Shown: piece by piece, positions 43,817 to 52,730 of the stretch
Layout: the number at the start of each line of letters is the position of its first letter
How positions within the stretch are numbered: position 1 is the first letter of the stretch
From: CAZKBP01 sp964551015
Lineage (GTDB): Bacteria; Bacteroidota; Bacteroidia; Cytophagales; Microscillaceae
Reading direction: 5' to 3'
NCBI GenBank assembly: GCA_964551015.1
Contig: CAZKBP010000004.1
Location: 124,001-188,000 of the forward strand
Length of the DNA stretch: 64,000 nt
Translations under genes and position numbers: made by a program
The notes under the pieces: generated by a model
The model's database searches: none
The model's input: only the letters and a program-made list of their open reading frames with translations
Told to the model about the DNA's origin: nothing

Positions 43817-44290
43817 ATGATACAAAGAATCCAATCCGTATTTTTGGTCATCGCGGCTGTCTGTATGATCCTCAGCTTATTCTTCCCGATTTGGCATAAA
43901 ATCAACCCCGAAACGGGACAGCAGGTAGTACTTACGGCTGACTCCATGACTTATACTGTACAAGGAAACGTGGTAAAACGCGAATCTAATATCTACATTG
44001 CCATTTTGGCCGTAGCTTCGGCGGCATTGGCTTTCTATTCTATTTTTCAATATAAAAATATGATGAGCCAGATACGTGTTGTCTTGTTTAATACCTTGCT
44101 GATGTGTATCGTACTGGGCTTGATGGTTTTTGAGAATTATAGTGCCGAGGCACTCTTTGCAGAGCCTGAGTATGGCGAATACGGAGCCGCCTATTTTCTG
44201 CCCGGAGTAGCTTTGATTTTTAATATCCTAGCCCGACGCTACATCAAAAAGGATATTGATTTGATTCGCTCCGCCGACCGAATGCGATAA
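43817..44290 (+). CDS. DUF4293 membrane protein
   Basis: 157 residues from ATG 43817 (MIQRIQSVFLVIAA); upstream frame from a non-ATG start at 43769 would overlap the promoter. Four TM helices with the DUF4293 pattern MIQRIQSVFL...AAVCMILSLFFPIW and a C-terminal ILARRYIKKDIDLIRSADRMR tail (Arg/Lys, cytoplasmic). Unknown function, widely conserved in Bacteroidota. Convergent with the next gene across a hairpin terminator. Confidence 0.9.
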   Translation: MIQRIQSVFLVIAAVCMILSLFFPIWHKINPETGQQVVLTADSMTYTVQGNVVKRESNIYIAILAVASAALAFYSIFQYKNMMSQIRVVLFNTLLMCIVLGLMVFENYSAEALFAEPEYGEYGAAYFLPGVALIFNILARRYIKKDIDLIRSADRMR

Positions 44291-44340
44291 GTTGCCTCTG
44301 GTTTATGAGTTAAAACAAGAGCCTTGGTTAGGAAACAAAA

Positions 44341-44371
44341 AAATAGTCAAGCATTTCCTGCCTGACTATTT
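44341..44371. terminator. Bidirectional intrinsic terminator
   Basis: AAATAGTCA pairs with TGACTATTT, with an inner AGC/GCC interruption, around a 7-nt loop. A-rich upstream and TTTGTTT downstream. It separates the convergent DUF4293 and sigma-operon genes. Confidence 0.75.
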
Positions 44372-44419
44372 GTTTCACAAAACAGATTTCAACAAACTAC
44401 AAAAAGCACTTTATTGAGG

Positions 44420-45592
44420 TCATTTCTTCACCTTGATTGCTGACTGTGCTTCTTCCAGACTGATTTCGCCCCGGTCATAGGCTTCTAGCACAGATTTTTT
44501 GATGCTGAGGGTGAGCGTTTTTTTCTCAGCATGTTCGTCCCAGCTCTGTTCCCAATAATGAGAACTCAGAGAAGCTTTGACAAGGAGCACTTCATCTGAA
44601 TCTAGGCTTTTTAAAGTGCGACCATAACTAACGATTCCTTCTTTAATTTCTTCCTCAATTTTTTCCAGAGATTTTGACAGAGCATCTCGGTGAATCGTTA
44701 GTAAAGAATCAGTGGGTTGCTCTCGGTCTTTTGTTTCTTTGAATTGGCCGTTTTTGTAATAACCAATTACCCCTTCATCTCCAATGATCGTAACTTTGCC
44801 TCTTTTGATCTGATTTTCACGCAGTAGGAGTGTCTCCACAGGACCGCGCAAGGTGTAAGTATCTGTAAAGTGAAGCTCATAGCTAACCCCAAAGCCCTCG
44901 ATGTAATCATAGCTGATATTGCGATAGAGGCGATAGTAATTTTCCTCATCGTTCTCAAAGATTGTCTTAAAAATACCCGCCATAACTTTGAGGTCTGGGC
45001 GATCTTCTGAATGCGCTTCCTCGCTCTCTTCTTCTCGGATCTTTGTGCGGCTTCGAAGTTCTTCCTGGTCTATTCGTCCACTCTTGTAGTCGATAATGCT
45101 TTGTCGGTCTATTTCGGCGGAGAGCTTATAACGATCTTTTATGAATTCTTTTTTCCCCAAAGCTAATAAGTAATCGGCTTGGCTATTATCATACAAGATC
45201 AGAATTTTATCGGTAGGCCGAAGTTGCCCTATTAGGTCGCTGTAGTCCACGATAAAAGTTTGCATGGCCTCTCTGAGTTGATCTATCCAAGACTCTTTCA
45301 CTCCTTTGGTAATAAAACAAGAGCCTAGCTGTTCAGGATTCATCAAGAGGCGCCTTGGAAACTCCTCCTTGCGGGGTATTTTTAGAATTACTCCGTAGTT
45401 GGCAATGTAGCTCCCCTCGTCCCCTCGGTAGAAAACTTCTCGATTTTCAAGATCGATCAAGCTTTTCAAAATACCCTGCGCCACTTTGATATCCTGCTCC
45501 ATCCGCGCCTCGTCTATGTTTTGGGCGTAGATGAGCAGGAAAGGAATTAATAATAAAATGACTAAGATAATCATTGCTCTGATTTGTTTCAT
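44420..45592 (-). CDS. Secreted duplicated-domain protein of the ECF sigma operon
   Basis: 390 residues with a signal peptide (MKQIRAMIILVILLLIPFLL, cleavage after YAQ). The mature part is two diverged copies of one ~180-residue unit: DIKVAQGILKSLID...SIIDYKSGRIDQEELRSRTKI (about 34-192) and DLKVMAGIFKTIF...KSVLEAYDRGEISLEEAQSAIKV (about 204-388). Both end in the pattern Y-x-x-G-(R/E)-I-x-x-E-E-(L/A). No known family. As the third gene after sigma and anti-sigma it may be the envelope-stress target or a periplasmic sensor. The 94-bp gap suggests the same transcript. Confidence 0.72.
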   Translation of the reverse strand: MKQIRAMIILVILLLIPFLLIYAQNIDEARMEQDIKVAQGILKSLIDLENREVFYRGDEGSYIANYGVILKIPRKEEFPRRLLMNPEQLGSCFITKGVKESWIDQLREAMQTFIVDYSDLIGQLRPTDKILILYDNSQADYLLALGKKEFIKDRYKLSAEIDRQSIIDYKSGRIDQEELRSRTKIREEESEEAHSEDRPDLKVMAGIFKTIFENDEENYYRLYRNISYDYIEGFGVSYELHFTDTYTLRGPVETLLLRENQIKRGKVTIIGDEGVIGYYKNGQFKETKDREQPTDSLLTIHRDALSKSLEKIEEEIKEGIVSYGRTLKSLDSDEVLLVKASLSSHYWEQSWDEHAEKKTLTLSIKKSVLEAYDRGEISLEEAQSAIKVKK

Positions 45593-45686
45593 AGTGATGA
45601 TTCGTTTTGAGTTATGAGTTGTCCGTATTGTGTCCTATCTGGGCATTTCGGACTGAATATATTTGGTCAATACTTGTTGATTTTCG

Positions 45687-46544
45687 TCAATTTGTTACGC
45701 GGGCGATCAATTCTCCCAAGATTCTTTCGGTTTGGAGTTGTTGCTCTTCGGTATCGTTGAATTTGAGGCCGATGAGTTCGAGGTCGCGTTGTCTTTGCTC
45801 GTTTAGGTATTCTGCGAAAGCGGTCAACACTTCATTGGTATAAGCCTCTTGTTGCTCTTGGGATAGTTCGGTCAGGCGGAGCATCATGCGGAGGTTTTCT
45901 TCTCGGATTTGCTCGAGCATCCAGTTCATGTCTAGGTTTTGGGCTTGTAGGAAGAGCGTATCTTGGCTGGGCTCGGGGCTGGTTGGCGTTGGATGGAGTT
46001 GAGCCAAGAGGCGATTTTCCAGAGAAGTCATCCGCAGATGCAAGCTATCCCGCTGCTGGGCGGTTTGCGCTATTACCAGCTTTTGTACCTCTTTGAGATC
46101 AATGGTGGCTGTTTTTTCCGGTGCTGGGGAAGGTTCTACGACTTTTTCTGGGATGTTGGGAGGGTTTTCCGAAGCCATTCCAAAACCAAGTTGTAGTCCT
46201 TGCTCCGAGTAATTTACTTGAAATTGACTCCAAGCTCCCAACAAAAAGATCAAGCTTAGCGTAGCGGCCAGTCCCCCCACGATTTGGATAAAACGCGGGC
46301 TAAAAACTTGCTTCCACAAAGAAGGCTCCTGAGAAGCGATTGTATCTTCTGGCATAAACATGGGCGGTTCTACGGCCTCATCTGCCCAGTGCCCAAGTAT
46401 GCTTTGGGTTGCTTTGAGGGCTGCTAACTCCTTTTGGGCTTCGGGATGTTGCGCCAGATAAGCTTCTACTCGTTGGGTTTCTTCGGGGCTTAGCTCTCCG
46501 TAGAGGTAAGCCATCCATTGGGTTCTGTCGGGTTTATAGCTCAT
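45687..46544 (-). CDS. Anti-sigma factor-like membrane protein
   Basis: 285 residues. The N-terminal cytoplasmic part WMAYLYGELSPEETQRVEAYLAQHPEAQ matches the anti-sigma fold, but the zinc CxxC of ZAS proteins is absent. A TM helix (about 92-110, GGLAATLSLIFLLGAW) leads to a periplasmic part with a coiled-coil region (about 155-285, Leu/Glu/Gln-rich). It overlaps the sigma gene by 11 bp, so it is translationally coupled and probably holds that sigma factor inactive. Confidence 0.85.
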   Translation of the reverse strand: MSYKPDRTQWMAYLYGELSPEETQRVEAYLAQHPEAQKELAALKATQSILGHWADEAVEPPMFMPEDTIASQEPSLWKQVFSPRFIQIVGGLAATLSLIFLLGAWSQFQVNYSEQGLQLGFGMASENPPNIPEKVVEPSPAPEKTATIDLKEVQKLVIAQTAQQRDSLHLRMTSLENRLLAQLHPTPTSPEPSQDTLFLQAQNLDMNWMLEQIREENLRMMLRLTELSQEQQEAYTNEVLTAFAEYLNEQRQRDLELIGLKFNDTEEQQLQTERILGELIARVTN

Positions 46545-47157
46545 AGTGGATGGTTTCTGGGTTAATATTCCATTGCTTCAAAATTTTCTGCAAGGCTTTC
46601 AAGCCATAATACAGGCGTGATTTGGCGGTATTTTCAGAGATTTGCAGGGCTTCGGCAATTTCTCGGAACTTGAGTCCTTCGTATTCTTTCATAATGACGA
46701 TTATGCGCTGTTCTTCATTAATTTGGGCAAGAGCTTTTTGTAGAATATGTTTCAACTCATTTTGTTGATAAACCTTCGCTGGATTGGCGGGTCGGGCTTG
46801 GTTTGCTAGCTCTAAGACTTCCTGTGGGGTGGTTTCTTCCTCTTCATTAGAGTTTATGTAAAGAGGCACCGTGGCGCGACGCTGATTTCGCTTACGCTCC
46901 TCGTGGCAATGATTGCTTGCAATTTGATAAATCCACGGACGGAATTTGTTAGTTTCTCTCAATTTTTTTAAATGCTTGTGTACCGAAATGAATGTTTTTT
47001 GGCTTACCTCACTGGCTACATCGTGGTCAGCAAAATATTTATAAGCAAAGTTATAAATCCGGCCGTACCACTGCCCCACCAAGGCATTGAAAGCCACACG
47101 ACTGCCTGCCTGTGCTTTCTGGATTAAATCAGATGATTTGGTTTCCACCACTTCCAA
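46534..47157 (-). CDS. ECF-type RNA polymerase sigma factor
   Basis: 207 residues. Region 2 is visible as FNALVGQWYGRIYNFAYKYF...DVASEVSQKTFISVHKHLKKL...KFRPWIYQIASNHC; region 4 as INEEQRIIVIMKEYEGLKFREIAEALQISENTAKSRLYYGLKAL. Residues 85-130 are a linker. It directs RNA polymerase to its own regulon, probably including this operon. First of three genes (sigma, anti-sigma, duplicated-domain protein). Its upstream region is the repeat-rich 47.16-47.78 kb gap. Confidence 0.93.
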   Translation of the reverse strand: MEVVETKSSDLIQKAQAGSRVAFNALVGQWYGRIYNFAYKYFADHDVASEVSQKTFISVHKHLKKLRETNKFRPWIYQIASNHCHEERKRNQRRATVPLYINSNEEEETTPQEVLELANQARPANPAKVYQQNELKHILQKALAQINEEQRIIVIMKEYEGLKFREIAEALQISENTAKSRLYYGLKALQKILKQWNINPETIHYEL

Positions 47158-47247
47158 TGAGGTTTATGGTTATATGGTTTGGAAAATATTCCCTTTAACT
47201 CAGAGATGGAAGGCGGTAGAAAAAAGTTTTAAGGCGGGTGAAAAAAT

Positions 47248-47352
47248 ATACCAATCCATCCTTTGGATGCTTTTTAGTCCGCAGTCCACAGACGACCGTC
47301 CACAGTCCGCAGTCCGCAGTCCGCAGTCCACAGTCCACAGACGACCGTCCAC
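47248..47352 (+). repeat. TATACCAATCCATCC module and 11-unit AGTCCRC heptamer array
   Basis: TATACCAATCCATCC (47248-47262) and CTTTGGATGC precede 11 in-phase 7-bp units (47276-47352): AGTCCGC, AGTCCAC, AGACGAC, CGTCCAC, then AGTCCGC three times, AGTCCAC twice, AGACGAC, CGTCCAC. It lies just upstream of the ECF sigma gene start region and downstream of the TPR gene. Confidence 0.9.
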
Positions 47353-47353
47353 A

Positions 47354-47700
47354 GAGAAAGACTACTCTGCGTACAAATTATACCAATCCCGTACACTTGA
47401 ATGAGCATGATTTTTCCGCTAGAACACCCCGAACCCCCTCCGTGTCTCCGTGTCTCTGTGTTCGAGCAGGCCATTCAAAAGAAAAAGACTAGCTTGCCTT
47501 TACATTATACCAATCCTGTACACTTGAATGGGAGTGCCCCAAAAGCCCTCCGTGTCTCTGTGTCTCTGTGTTCGAGCAGGCCATTCAAAAGAGAAAGACT
47601 AGCTTGCGTTTGCATTGTACCAATCCTGTACACTTTAATGGGAGTGCCCCAAAAGCCCTCCGTGTCTCTGTGTTCGAGTAGGCCATTCAAAAGATGTATC
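47354..47700 (+). repeat. 110-127-bp tandem repeats (three units)
   Basis: Three units each starting near AGACTAGCTTGC-TACCAATCC (TACCAATCC at 47381, 47508 and 47618; spacings 127 and 110) and containing CCTCCGTGTCTCTGTG and GTTCGAGCAGGCCATTCAAA. A 12-bp slippage motif (CCGTGTCTCTGTG) varies in copy number and explains the length difference. Open frames through the repeat are not genes. Confidence 0.88.
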
Positions 47701-47777
47701 ACGGAGAATTGGGATCAGCAGCGCAGTGCTCACGCCGTACTTGGAGCAGGCAGGGACAATTATAGAAAATCGAGAAA

Positions 47778-48485
47778 TTATTTACAGTATTTGGCCAGGG
47801 CGGCTCCGGCTTCGGGATGCCCAAGCTTCTGAGCTTGCTTGAGGTGGAGGCAGGCATTTTGCTCTTCATTCAGATTGATTTCGGTCAGTCCTAGGCCATA
47901 CTGCGCCGCCGCTAACTTGGCATCAAGGCGTAGGCAAGCTTGGAAATCTCGAGCCGCCTCTTTGAATTTTCCCTGTTGATAATAAATACTCCCTCGATTG
48001 AAATGCGCTTCCAAGTCATTGGGGTTTAGCTCCAGTGCCTGGTCAAAATCATCGAGTGCCTGAGCAAACAACTCCATTCTAAAATACAAATAACCCCGAT
48101 TGGTATATAATTCATTGGTATCAGGCTTGAGCTCAATGGCTTTGCTATAATCATCAATGGCCGATTGGAATTGATTGAGGGCCACTTGCACATTCGCGCG
48201 GTTATTATAAGCTTGGTAATTTTCAGGCTCCAGCTCAATGGCTTGGTTGTAATCTAGCAGGGCGGTTTGATAATCTTTGAGATTGTAATGCGCCACGCCC
48301 CGCGTATTAAAAGCTTGGTAGTTGTTGATGTCTTTTTCTACGGCTTTGTTCAAGTAGGGGAGTGCTTCCTTGAACTCGCCTTCTTTCATCAGACTTTTAC
48401 CCTTTTCCAAAAAGGCTTTCGAAGAGTTGGAGCAAGCTTGTAGGGCGAGAAAAGAAAGTATCAGAGATAAAAAGCTAAATTTCAT
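47778..48485 (-). CDS. TPR-repeat lipoprotein
   Basis: 235 residues. Lipobox LALQAC (Cys18). About six TPR motifs (EALPYLNKAVEKDINNYQAF, TALLDYNQAIELEPENYQAY, SAIDDYSKAIELKPDTNELY, QALDDFDQALELNPNDLEAH, EAARDFQACLRLDAKLAAAQ and a final Sel1-like ACLHLKQAQKLGHPEAG). It is a membrane-anchored protein-interaction scaffold of unknown partner, transcribed alone or with FloA. Confidence 0.88.
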   Translation of the reverse strand: MKFSFLSLILSFLALQACSNSSKAFLEKGKSLMKEGEFKEALPYLNKAVEKDINNYQAFNTRGVAHYNLKDYQTALLDYNQAIELEPENYQAYNNRANVQVALNQFQSAIDDYSKAIELKPDTNELYTNRGYLYFRMELFAQALDDFDQALELNPNDLEAHFNRGSIYYQQGKFKEAARDFQACLRLDAKLAAAQYGLGLTEINLNEEQNACLHLKQAQKLGHPEAGAALAKYCK

Positions 48486-48491
48486 TTCCTT

Positions 48492-48526
48492 AGAATACAG
48501 AATTGAGGAGTTAGAATCTAGAAATA
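48492..48526 (+). repeat. Heptamer repeat tract, five units
   Basis: AGAATAC, AGAATTG, AGGAGTT, AGAATCT, AGAAATA in phase. It lies in the 180-bp FloA-TPR gap; unlike other copies it is antisense to both flanking genes. Confidence 0.75.
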
Positions 48527-48665
48527 TTCACAAAATTAACCCTTGGCAAAACCATTTGGTTTACTACCCAAGAAAAATTTGCCATTCCGCAAAAAACAAA
48601 TTACCATCAACTCGGGAAGAGTCAATGGTAATGTGAAATTTGTGATTTGAAATTGACAATTGAAT

Positions 48666-49637
48666 CTATTTTTCCGGCTTGGAGGGCTTATTTTTTTCAG
48701 AAGAGGAGCCTCCGGCGATATTCTCACGCATCTCGGTATCGGCTTTGATATTTTGCATTTTATAATAATCCAAAATACCCAAATTGCCATTGCGGAAGGC
48801 TTCGGCAATGGCCTGAGGTACTTGAGATTCGGCCTCGATTACTTTGGCTTTCATTTCTTGCTCTAAGGCTACGGCCATGGCGCGTCTTTCTTCGGCTTTG
48901 GCGTCAGCTACTTTGAGATCTGCGTTGGCTTGTTCGATCTGTAGTTTTGCCCCGATGTTATCACCTACGTCAATATCAGCGATATCAATGGAGAGAATTT
49001 CAAAAGCCGTTCCTGCATCCAGCCCCTTCTCGAGCACTAACTTGGAGATGCTATCGGGATTCTCGAGTACTTGCTTATGGCTTTTGGCCGAACCAATGGA
49101 GGTTACAATACCTTCCCCCACCCGGGCGATGATGGTATCTTCACCGGCTCCACCCACTAGCTGCGCAATATTGGTACGAACCGTAACGAGGGCTTTGGCT
49201 CTTAATTGAATTCCGTCATCGGCCACGGCAGCCACGAAAGGCGTAGCAATCACACGAGGATTTACAGAGGTTTGTACGGCTTCAAATACATTTCTACCCG
49301 CTAAGTCAATGGCGGTAGCACGTTTGAAACCTAGATCAATGTTGGCCTTATCGGCAGAGATGAGCGCCTTAATCACGAGTGGCACGTTTCCTCCGGCGAG
49401 GTAGTGCGTTTCTAGTTCGTCGGTGCTGACTTTCAGACCGGCTTTGGTAGCTGTCACGATCGATTCGACCACGAGACGAGGTGGTACGCGTCGGATGCGC
49501 ATAAAGACCAAAGTGAATAAATTAACTCGGACGCCCGAAAAAATCGCCGTTAGCCAGAGATTGATAGGAACGAAATAAAGAAATACAAAAAAACCGACGA
49601 TTGCGGCAATCACTATAAACAGCGTGAAATATTCCAT
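48666..49637 (-). CDS. floA: Flotillin-like protein FloA
   Basis: 323 residues, typical for FloA/UPF0365. An N-terminal hairpin membrane segment (about 4-26) is followed by FSGVRVNLFTLVFMRIRRVPPRLVVESIVTATKAGL, the SPFH-like domain and a C-terminal coiled coil (KVADAKAEERRAMAVALEQEMKAKVIEAE). It forms membrane microdomain assemblies on the inner leaflet. Not obviously linked to its neighbours; the downstream TPR lipoprotein is on the same strand. Confidence 0.95.
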   Translation of the reverse strand: MEYFTLFIVIAAIVGFFVFLYFVPINLWLTAIFSGVRVNLFTLVFMRIRRVPPRLVVESIVTATKAGLKVSTDELETHYLAGGNVPLVIKALISADKANIDLGFKRATAIDLAGRNVFEAVQTSVNPRVIATPFVAAVADDGIQLRAKALVTVRTNIAQLVGGAGEDTIIARVGEGIVTSIGSAKSHKQVLENPDSISKLVLEKGLDAGTAFEILSIDIADIDVGDNIGAKLQIEQANADLKVADAKAEERRAMAVALEQEMKAKVIEAESQVPQAIAEAFRNGNLGILDYYKMQNIKADTEMRENIAGGSSSEKNKPSKPEK

Positions 49638-49747
49638 CTGAATCCAATTCGTTTAGTTATTGATTTTTATAAGGAAATGCTCTTTTGATTTAGAAGCAAT
49701 TTATATACAAATCTATTTTTTTTATGTGGTTTAACCTCAAAACCTTG

Positions 49748-50290
49748 CTAAGATTGTGTGGCTAGCCAGATTCCATTCTCCTGATGTCCCTGTGTTTCCC
49801 ATTCTACGAGTACTCTTTGTGAATCAATGGTGCTGACTTCTTTCCCCGTGTAGTGAGGCTCAATGGGCAGATGTCGGGAATATTTACGACTGATCAATAC
49901 CAATAGTTCTACTTTTTGTGGCCTTCCGAAGGCAATCATAGCATCAAGAGCGGCTCTCACGGTGCGTCCTGTATATAATACATCATCAATCAGGATCACT
50001 TTCTTATTTTCTATAATAAAAGAGATTTGAGTAGCATTGGCTTTGATAGGCGTATCTCTGCGTCGGAAATCGTCTCGGTAAAAAGTAGCATCTAAGTAGC
50101 CCAATGGAATTTCTGTTTGCAATAAATGGATGAGACGCTGGTGAATGCGCTCGGCCACGTGAATACCTCTGGGTTGCAAACCCAAGATCACCGACTCTTG
50201 AAAATCTTGATGATTCTCAATCAGTTCTTGACACAAACGATTCAGGGTAATTTCCAACAAATCACTCCCGATGATCAATTTTTTTTCCAT
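49748..50290 (-). CDS. pyrR: PyrR-type bifunctional uracil phosphoribosyltransferase / regulator
   Basis: 180 residues, matching PyrR length. The PRPP-binding loop is VILIDDVLYTGRTVRAALDAM (about 97-117), with ESVILGLQPRGIHVAERI near the N-terminus and FYRDDFRRRDTP, characteristic of PyrR. It makes UMP from uracil and PRPP; in Gram-positives it also binds pyr mRNA. No pyr operon adjoins, so RNA binding is unproven here. Confidence 0.92.
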   Translation of the reverse strand: MEKKLIIGSDLLEITLNRLCQELIENHQDFQESVILGLQPRGIHVAERIHQRLIHLLQTEIPLGYLDATFYRDDFRRRDTPIKANATQISFIIENKKVILIDDVLYTGRTVRAALDAMIAFGRPQKVELLVLISRKYSRHLPIEPHYTGKEVSTIDSQRVLVEWETQGHQENGIWLATQS

Positions 50291-50351
50291 TTACCAATAG
50301 TAAAAAAAAACACCGAATAGTCAATGAAAAGCAGCTTGAATAGTGCTTTTA

Positions 50352-51302
50352 TTATTTAGGAACCAAGATTTCGTAATATTGAGTGGGCTTTTGTATGGTC
50401 AAAGCTGTACTTCTGAGCCAAGGGTTGTGATATTTTAGCGTAGCATAGCTGATATTTTCCTGTTGGGCAAATTGAATTAAATCTGGAATCGACTGCTCAA
50501 CTTTGATTTTCTGAAAGTTAGGTGCTCGGTAGATTTCAGGAATTTGTAAATCGTATCCATATTTTTCTGGATGCTCGAAGATACACTTGGTCGCCAAGGC
50601 ATAGAAAACATAGGCACTCGTTTCGGCATTTAGATACAAATCATAATAGGAATCTGCTTGTTGTTGCTTCAAGCGTTTTTTTAGTCCTGCCATGCCCATA
50701 TTATAGGAAGCCGCCACCAAGGTCCAGTTTTCAAAAATTTGATAAGCTTCTTGGAAGTATTGTACTGCTGCTCGGGTAGATTTGATAGGATGGTAGCGTT
50801 CATCTACTTCTTCTCGGATTTCTAGGCCATAGTTCCGAGCCGTAGCGGGCATCAACTGCCAAAAACCCGTAGCTCCTTTGTAGGAAATCAAATTTTGTAA
50901 ATTACTCTCGATCACTGCCAGGTACTTAAAATCGTCAGGAATTTGCTTTGCTTTGAAGATGGCTTCTATTTCAGGAAACCAGCGATGGGCACGTTTTAGG
51001 TTTTGTGAGGTACGGGCGTGGCGATAGACCAGATGAGCCAGGGCATTGTCTAGTCGCTCATAAATCATCGGGTTTTCTAATGGTACCCGTTCTCCAGCAA
51101 AAGACAAACTATCAGGAATCGTGTAATCAATCAGTTGATTTTGATGGCTCTGGGCAGTTTGTTGATGCGGAGGGGTACTTTGACTAGCCTCCCAGACAAA
51201 TGCATAAAAAAGATAGCAAGTAAGTGCTAAGTTCAAAGCAACTAGTAGAGGAAGGGCGAGCCTGATTAGGATTTGAAATCGAGCAAGGAGTTTGTTCATC
51301 AA
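50352..51302 (-). CDS. Lytic transglycosylase (SLT domain)
   Basis: 316 residues with an N-terminal TM anchor (about 11-33). The SLT domain carries the catalytic Glu132 in YLAVIESNLQN, then GATGFWQLMPATARNYGL and AASYNMGMAGLKKRL. The C-terminus (IKVEQSIPDLIQFAQQEN-ISYATLKYHNPWL) resembles a degenerate LysM. It cleaves peptidoglycan glycan strands in the periplasm, MltD-like. 61 bp downstream of pyrR on the same strand. Confidence 0.92.
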   Translation of the reverse strand: MMNKLLARFQILIRLALPLLVALNLALTCYLFYAFVWEASQSTPPHQQTAQSHQNQLIDYTIPDSLSFAGERVPLENPMIYERLDNALAHLVYRHARTSQNLKRAHRWFPEIEAIFKAKQIPDDFKYLAVIESNLQNLISYKGATGFWQLMPATARNYGLEIREEVDERYHPIKSTRAAVQYFQEAYQIFENWTLVAASYNMGMAGLKKRLKQQQADSYYDLYLNAETSAYVFYALATKCIFEHPEKYGYDLQIPEIYRAPNFQKIKVEQSIPDLIQFAQQENISYATLKYHNPWLRSTALTIQKPTQYYEILVPK

Positions 51303-51389
51303 TTTTCTTTCTAGAATAGTACGCTAATCATAAGCATTTAGGTGTCAATTTGCAAGTATAGTCAGCCGCGAGGAGTCAGAAATTGGCGA

Positions 51390-52298
51390 TCATGGGAGCA
51401 AATCTTGCAAAGCAGGTTTGAGGGTTGGGTATTGAAATTGGAATCCCTGCGCTTGGATTTTCTCGGAAGAAACTCGATTGCCTCCTAGTACGATGGAAGC
51501 CATTTCTCCCAGCATTAATTTAAGTGCAAAACTCGGCACATTGGGTAAGATCAAAGGACGATTCAAAACCTGAGCCGTTGCTTTGGTAAATTCCGCATTG
51601 GTCGCTGGATGTGGCCCCACGGCATTGAACACGCCCTGCACAGCTTCATTTTCCAGAGCATGGATAAACATCTGGCAGAGATCGTCGATATGAATCCAAG
51701 ATAAATACTGCTTCCCAGAACCCAAGGCGGCTCCTGCGCCGAGCTTAATCGGCTGTGCAATTTTTTCTAAGGCTCCTCCTTTTTCACTCAGTACCACGCC
51801 TATTCTCAGTTTGACCGTACGGATGCCTAGCTCTGCAATTTGATCTACGCTGTCCTCCCATTGTTTGGTCACCTCGGCCAAGAAATCATCACCACTCGGG
51901 GCATCCTCTTTCATCCAAGCCTCGCCGGTGTCATTTCCATAGATACCAATGGCCGAAGCAGACAGGAATGCCTTGGGTTTGGTTTCTAATTTCTCTAGCT
52001 CCTGTCGGAGTAAGCGAGTAGATTCCGTTCGGCTTTTGAGAATGGTTTGCTTGCGGCTTTCGGTCCAGCGTTGGTCAGCCACGCCTGCACCTGCGAGGTG
52101 GATAATGGCTTGGTGAGAAGCGAGTGCTCCCGATTCTATTTGTTGCTTGGGTATATCCCATTGGTAGACCTTTACTTGGGGAATATCCTGCTGGCTACGA
52201 CTGAGGTAAGAGATTTGATAGCCTTTGGCTTGGAGCAAAGCAGTGAGGTGCGTGCCGATGAGCCCGGTTCCACCCGTGATGAGTAATTGTTTTTTCAT
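51390..52298 (-). CDS. TIGR01777 family NAD-dependent epimerase-like oxidoreductase
   Basis: 302 residues. The NAD(P)-binding motif ITGGTGLIGTHLTALL (7-22) and the family middle ATSAIGIYGNDTG (SASAIGIYG) and LRIGVVLSEKGGAL are visible. The C-terminal DUF1731-like part has LPNVPSFALKLMLGEMASIVLGGNRVSSEKI. Homologues (YfcH) have no settled function. A single gene. Confidence 0.9.
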   Translation of the reverse strand: MKKQLLITGGTGLIGTHLTALLQAKGYQISYLSRSQQDIPQVKVYQWDIPKQQIESGALASHQAIIHLAGAGVADQRWTESRKQTILKSRTESTRLLRQELEKLETKPKAFLSASAIGIYGNDTGEAWMKEDAPSGDDFLAEVTKQWEDSVDQIAELGIRTVKLRIGVVLSEKGGALEKIAQPIKLGAGAALGSGKQYLSWIHIDDLCQMFIHALENEAVQGVFNAVGPHPATNAEFTKATAQVLNRPLILPNVPSFALKLMLGEMASIVLGGNRVSSEKIQAQGFQFQYPTLKPALQDLLP

Positions 52299-52639
52299 GA
52301 TTTTAGAGCCAAATTATAATTTTTATCTCATAACATCTGCTTCACGATATTGCTTAGTATTTATTTTCGTGAAACTTTTGCCATTAATTACTGATAAAAA
52401 CGAAATTATTTTGAATAATTATCGTATATTTACGTGTCTTTGAATAGTCTTTATAATAGAAGGCAGGTTTCGTCAATTTGTTTTCAACATAAATGAAATC
52501 ACACCTTAGTCATAAGCAGGCTACTCTTCATTTGAAAATGTAGTCAGCTTGGAGTACACCAAAATCACCATACTTTCTTCAACTTCTATTTCAACCCTTC
52601 CCTGAGAGGTCTAGGTGAGTGGCTTTCTAGCTTGATTTA

Positions 52640-52667
52640 TTAACTTATTGTTAAGTTAATGTTAAGT
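52640..52667 (+). promoter_or_regulatory. Candidate operator: direct and inverted GTTAAGT boxes
   Basis: GTTAAGT at 52650-52656 and 52661-52667 (11-bp period), overlapping an inverted repeat TTAACTTA/TAAGTTAA (52640-52647 and 52652-52659, 4-nt spacer). About 64 bp upstream of the -33 element. An 11-bp direct repeat spacing fits an OmpR/PhoB-class activator (inference). Confidence 0.4.
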
Positions 52668-52730
52668 GACTTTTAAAAACGTGACATTTCCCTCCCCCTT
52701 ATTTTAACAAATCTTGAAATGCTCGAAGAC

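Larger units (their letters stand above)
47158..47777. other. 620-bp repeat-filled intergenic region
   Basis: Between the ECF sigma start and the TPR lipoprotein end. Apart from about 90 bp next to the sigma gene, which must hold its promoter, and 75 bp next to the TPR gene, it consists of the repeats described above. No gene is supported. Confidence 0.7.

Noticed and set aside
47401..47832. 143-codon plus-strand frame through the tandem repeats
   Set aside because: It is composed of the 110-127-bp repeats and has no signal peptide, domain or neighbour support; the translation is repeated sequence only.
49748..50290. Pyr-type attenuator riboswitch near pyrR
   Set aside because: I found no PyrR-binding hairpin or anti-terminator pair upstream of the gene (50291-50350).
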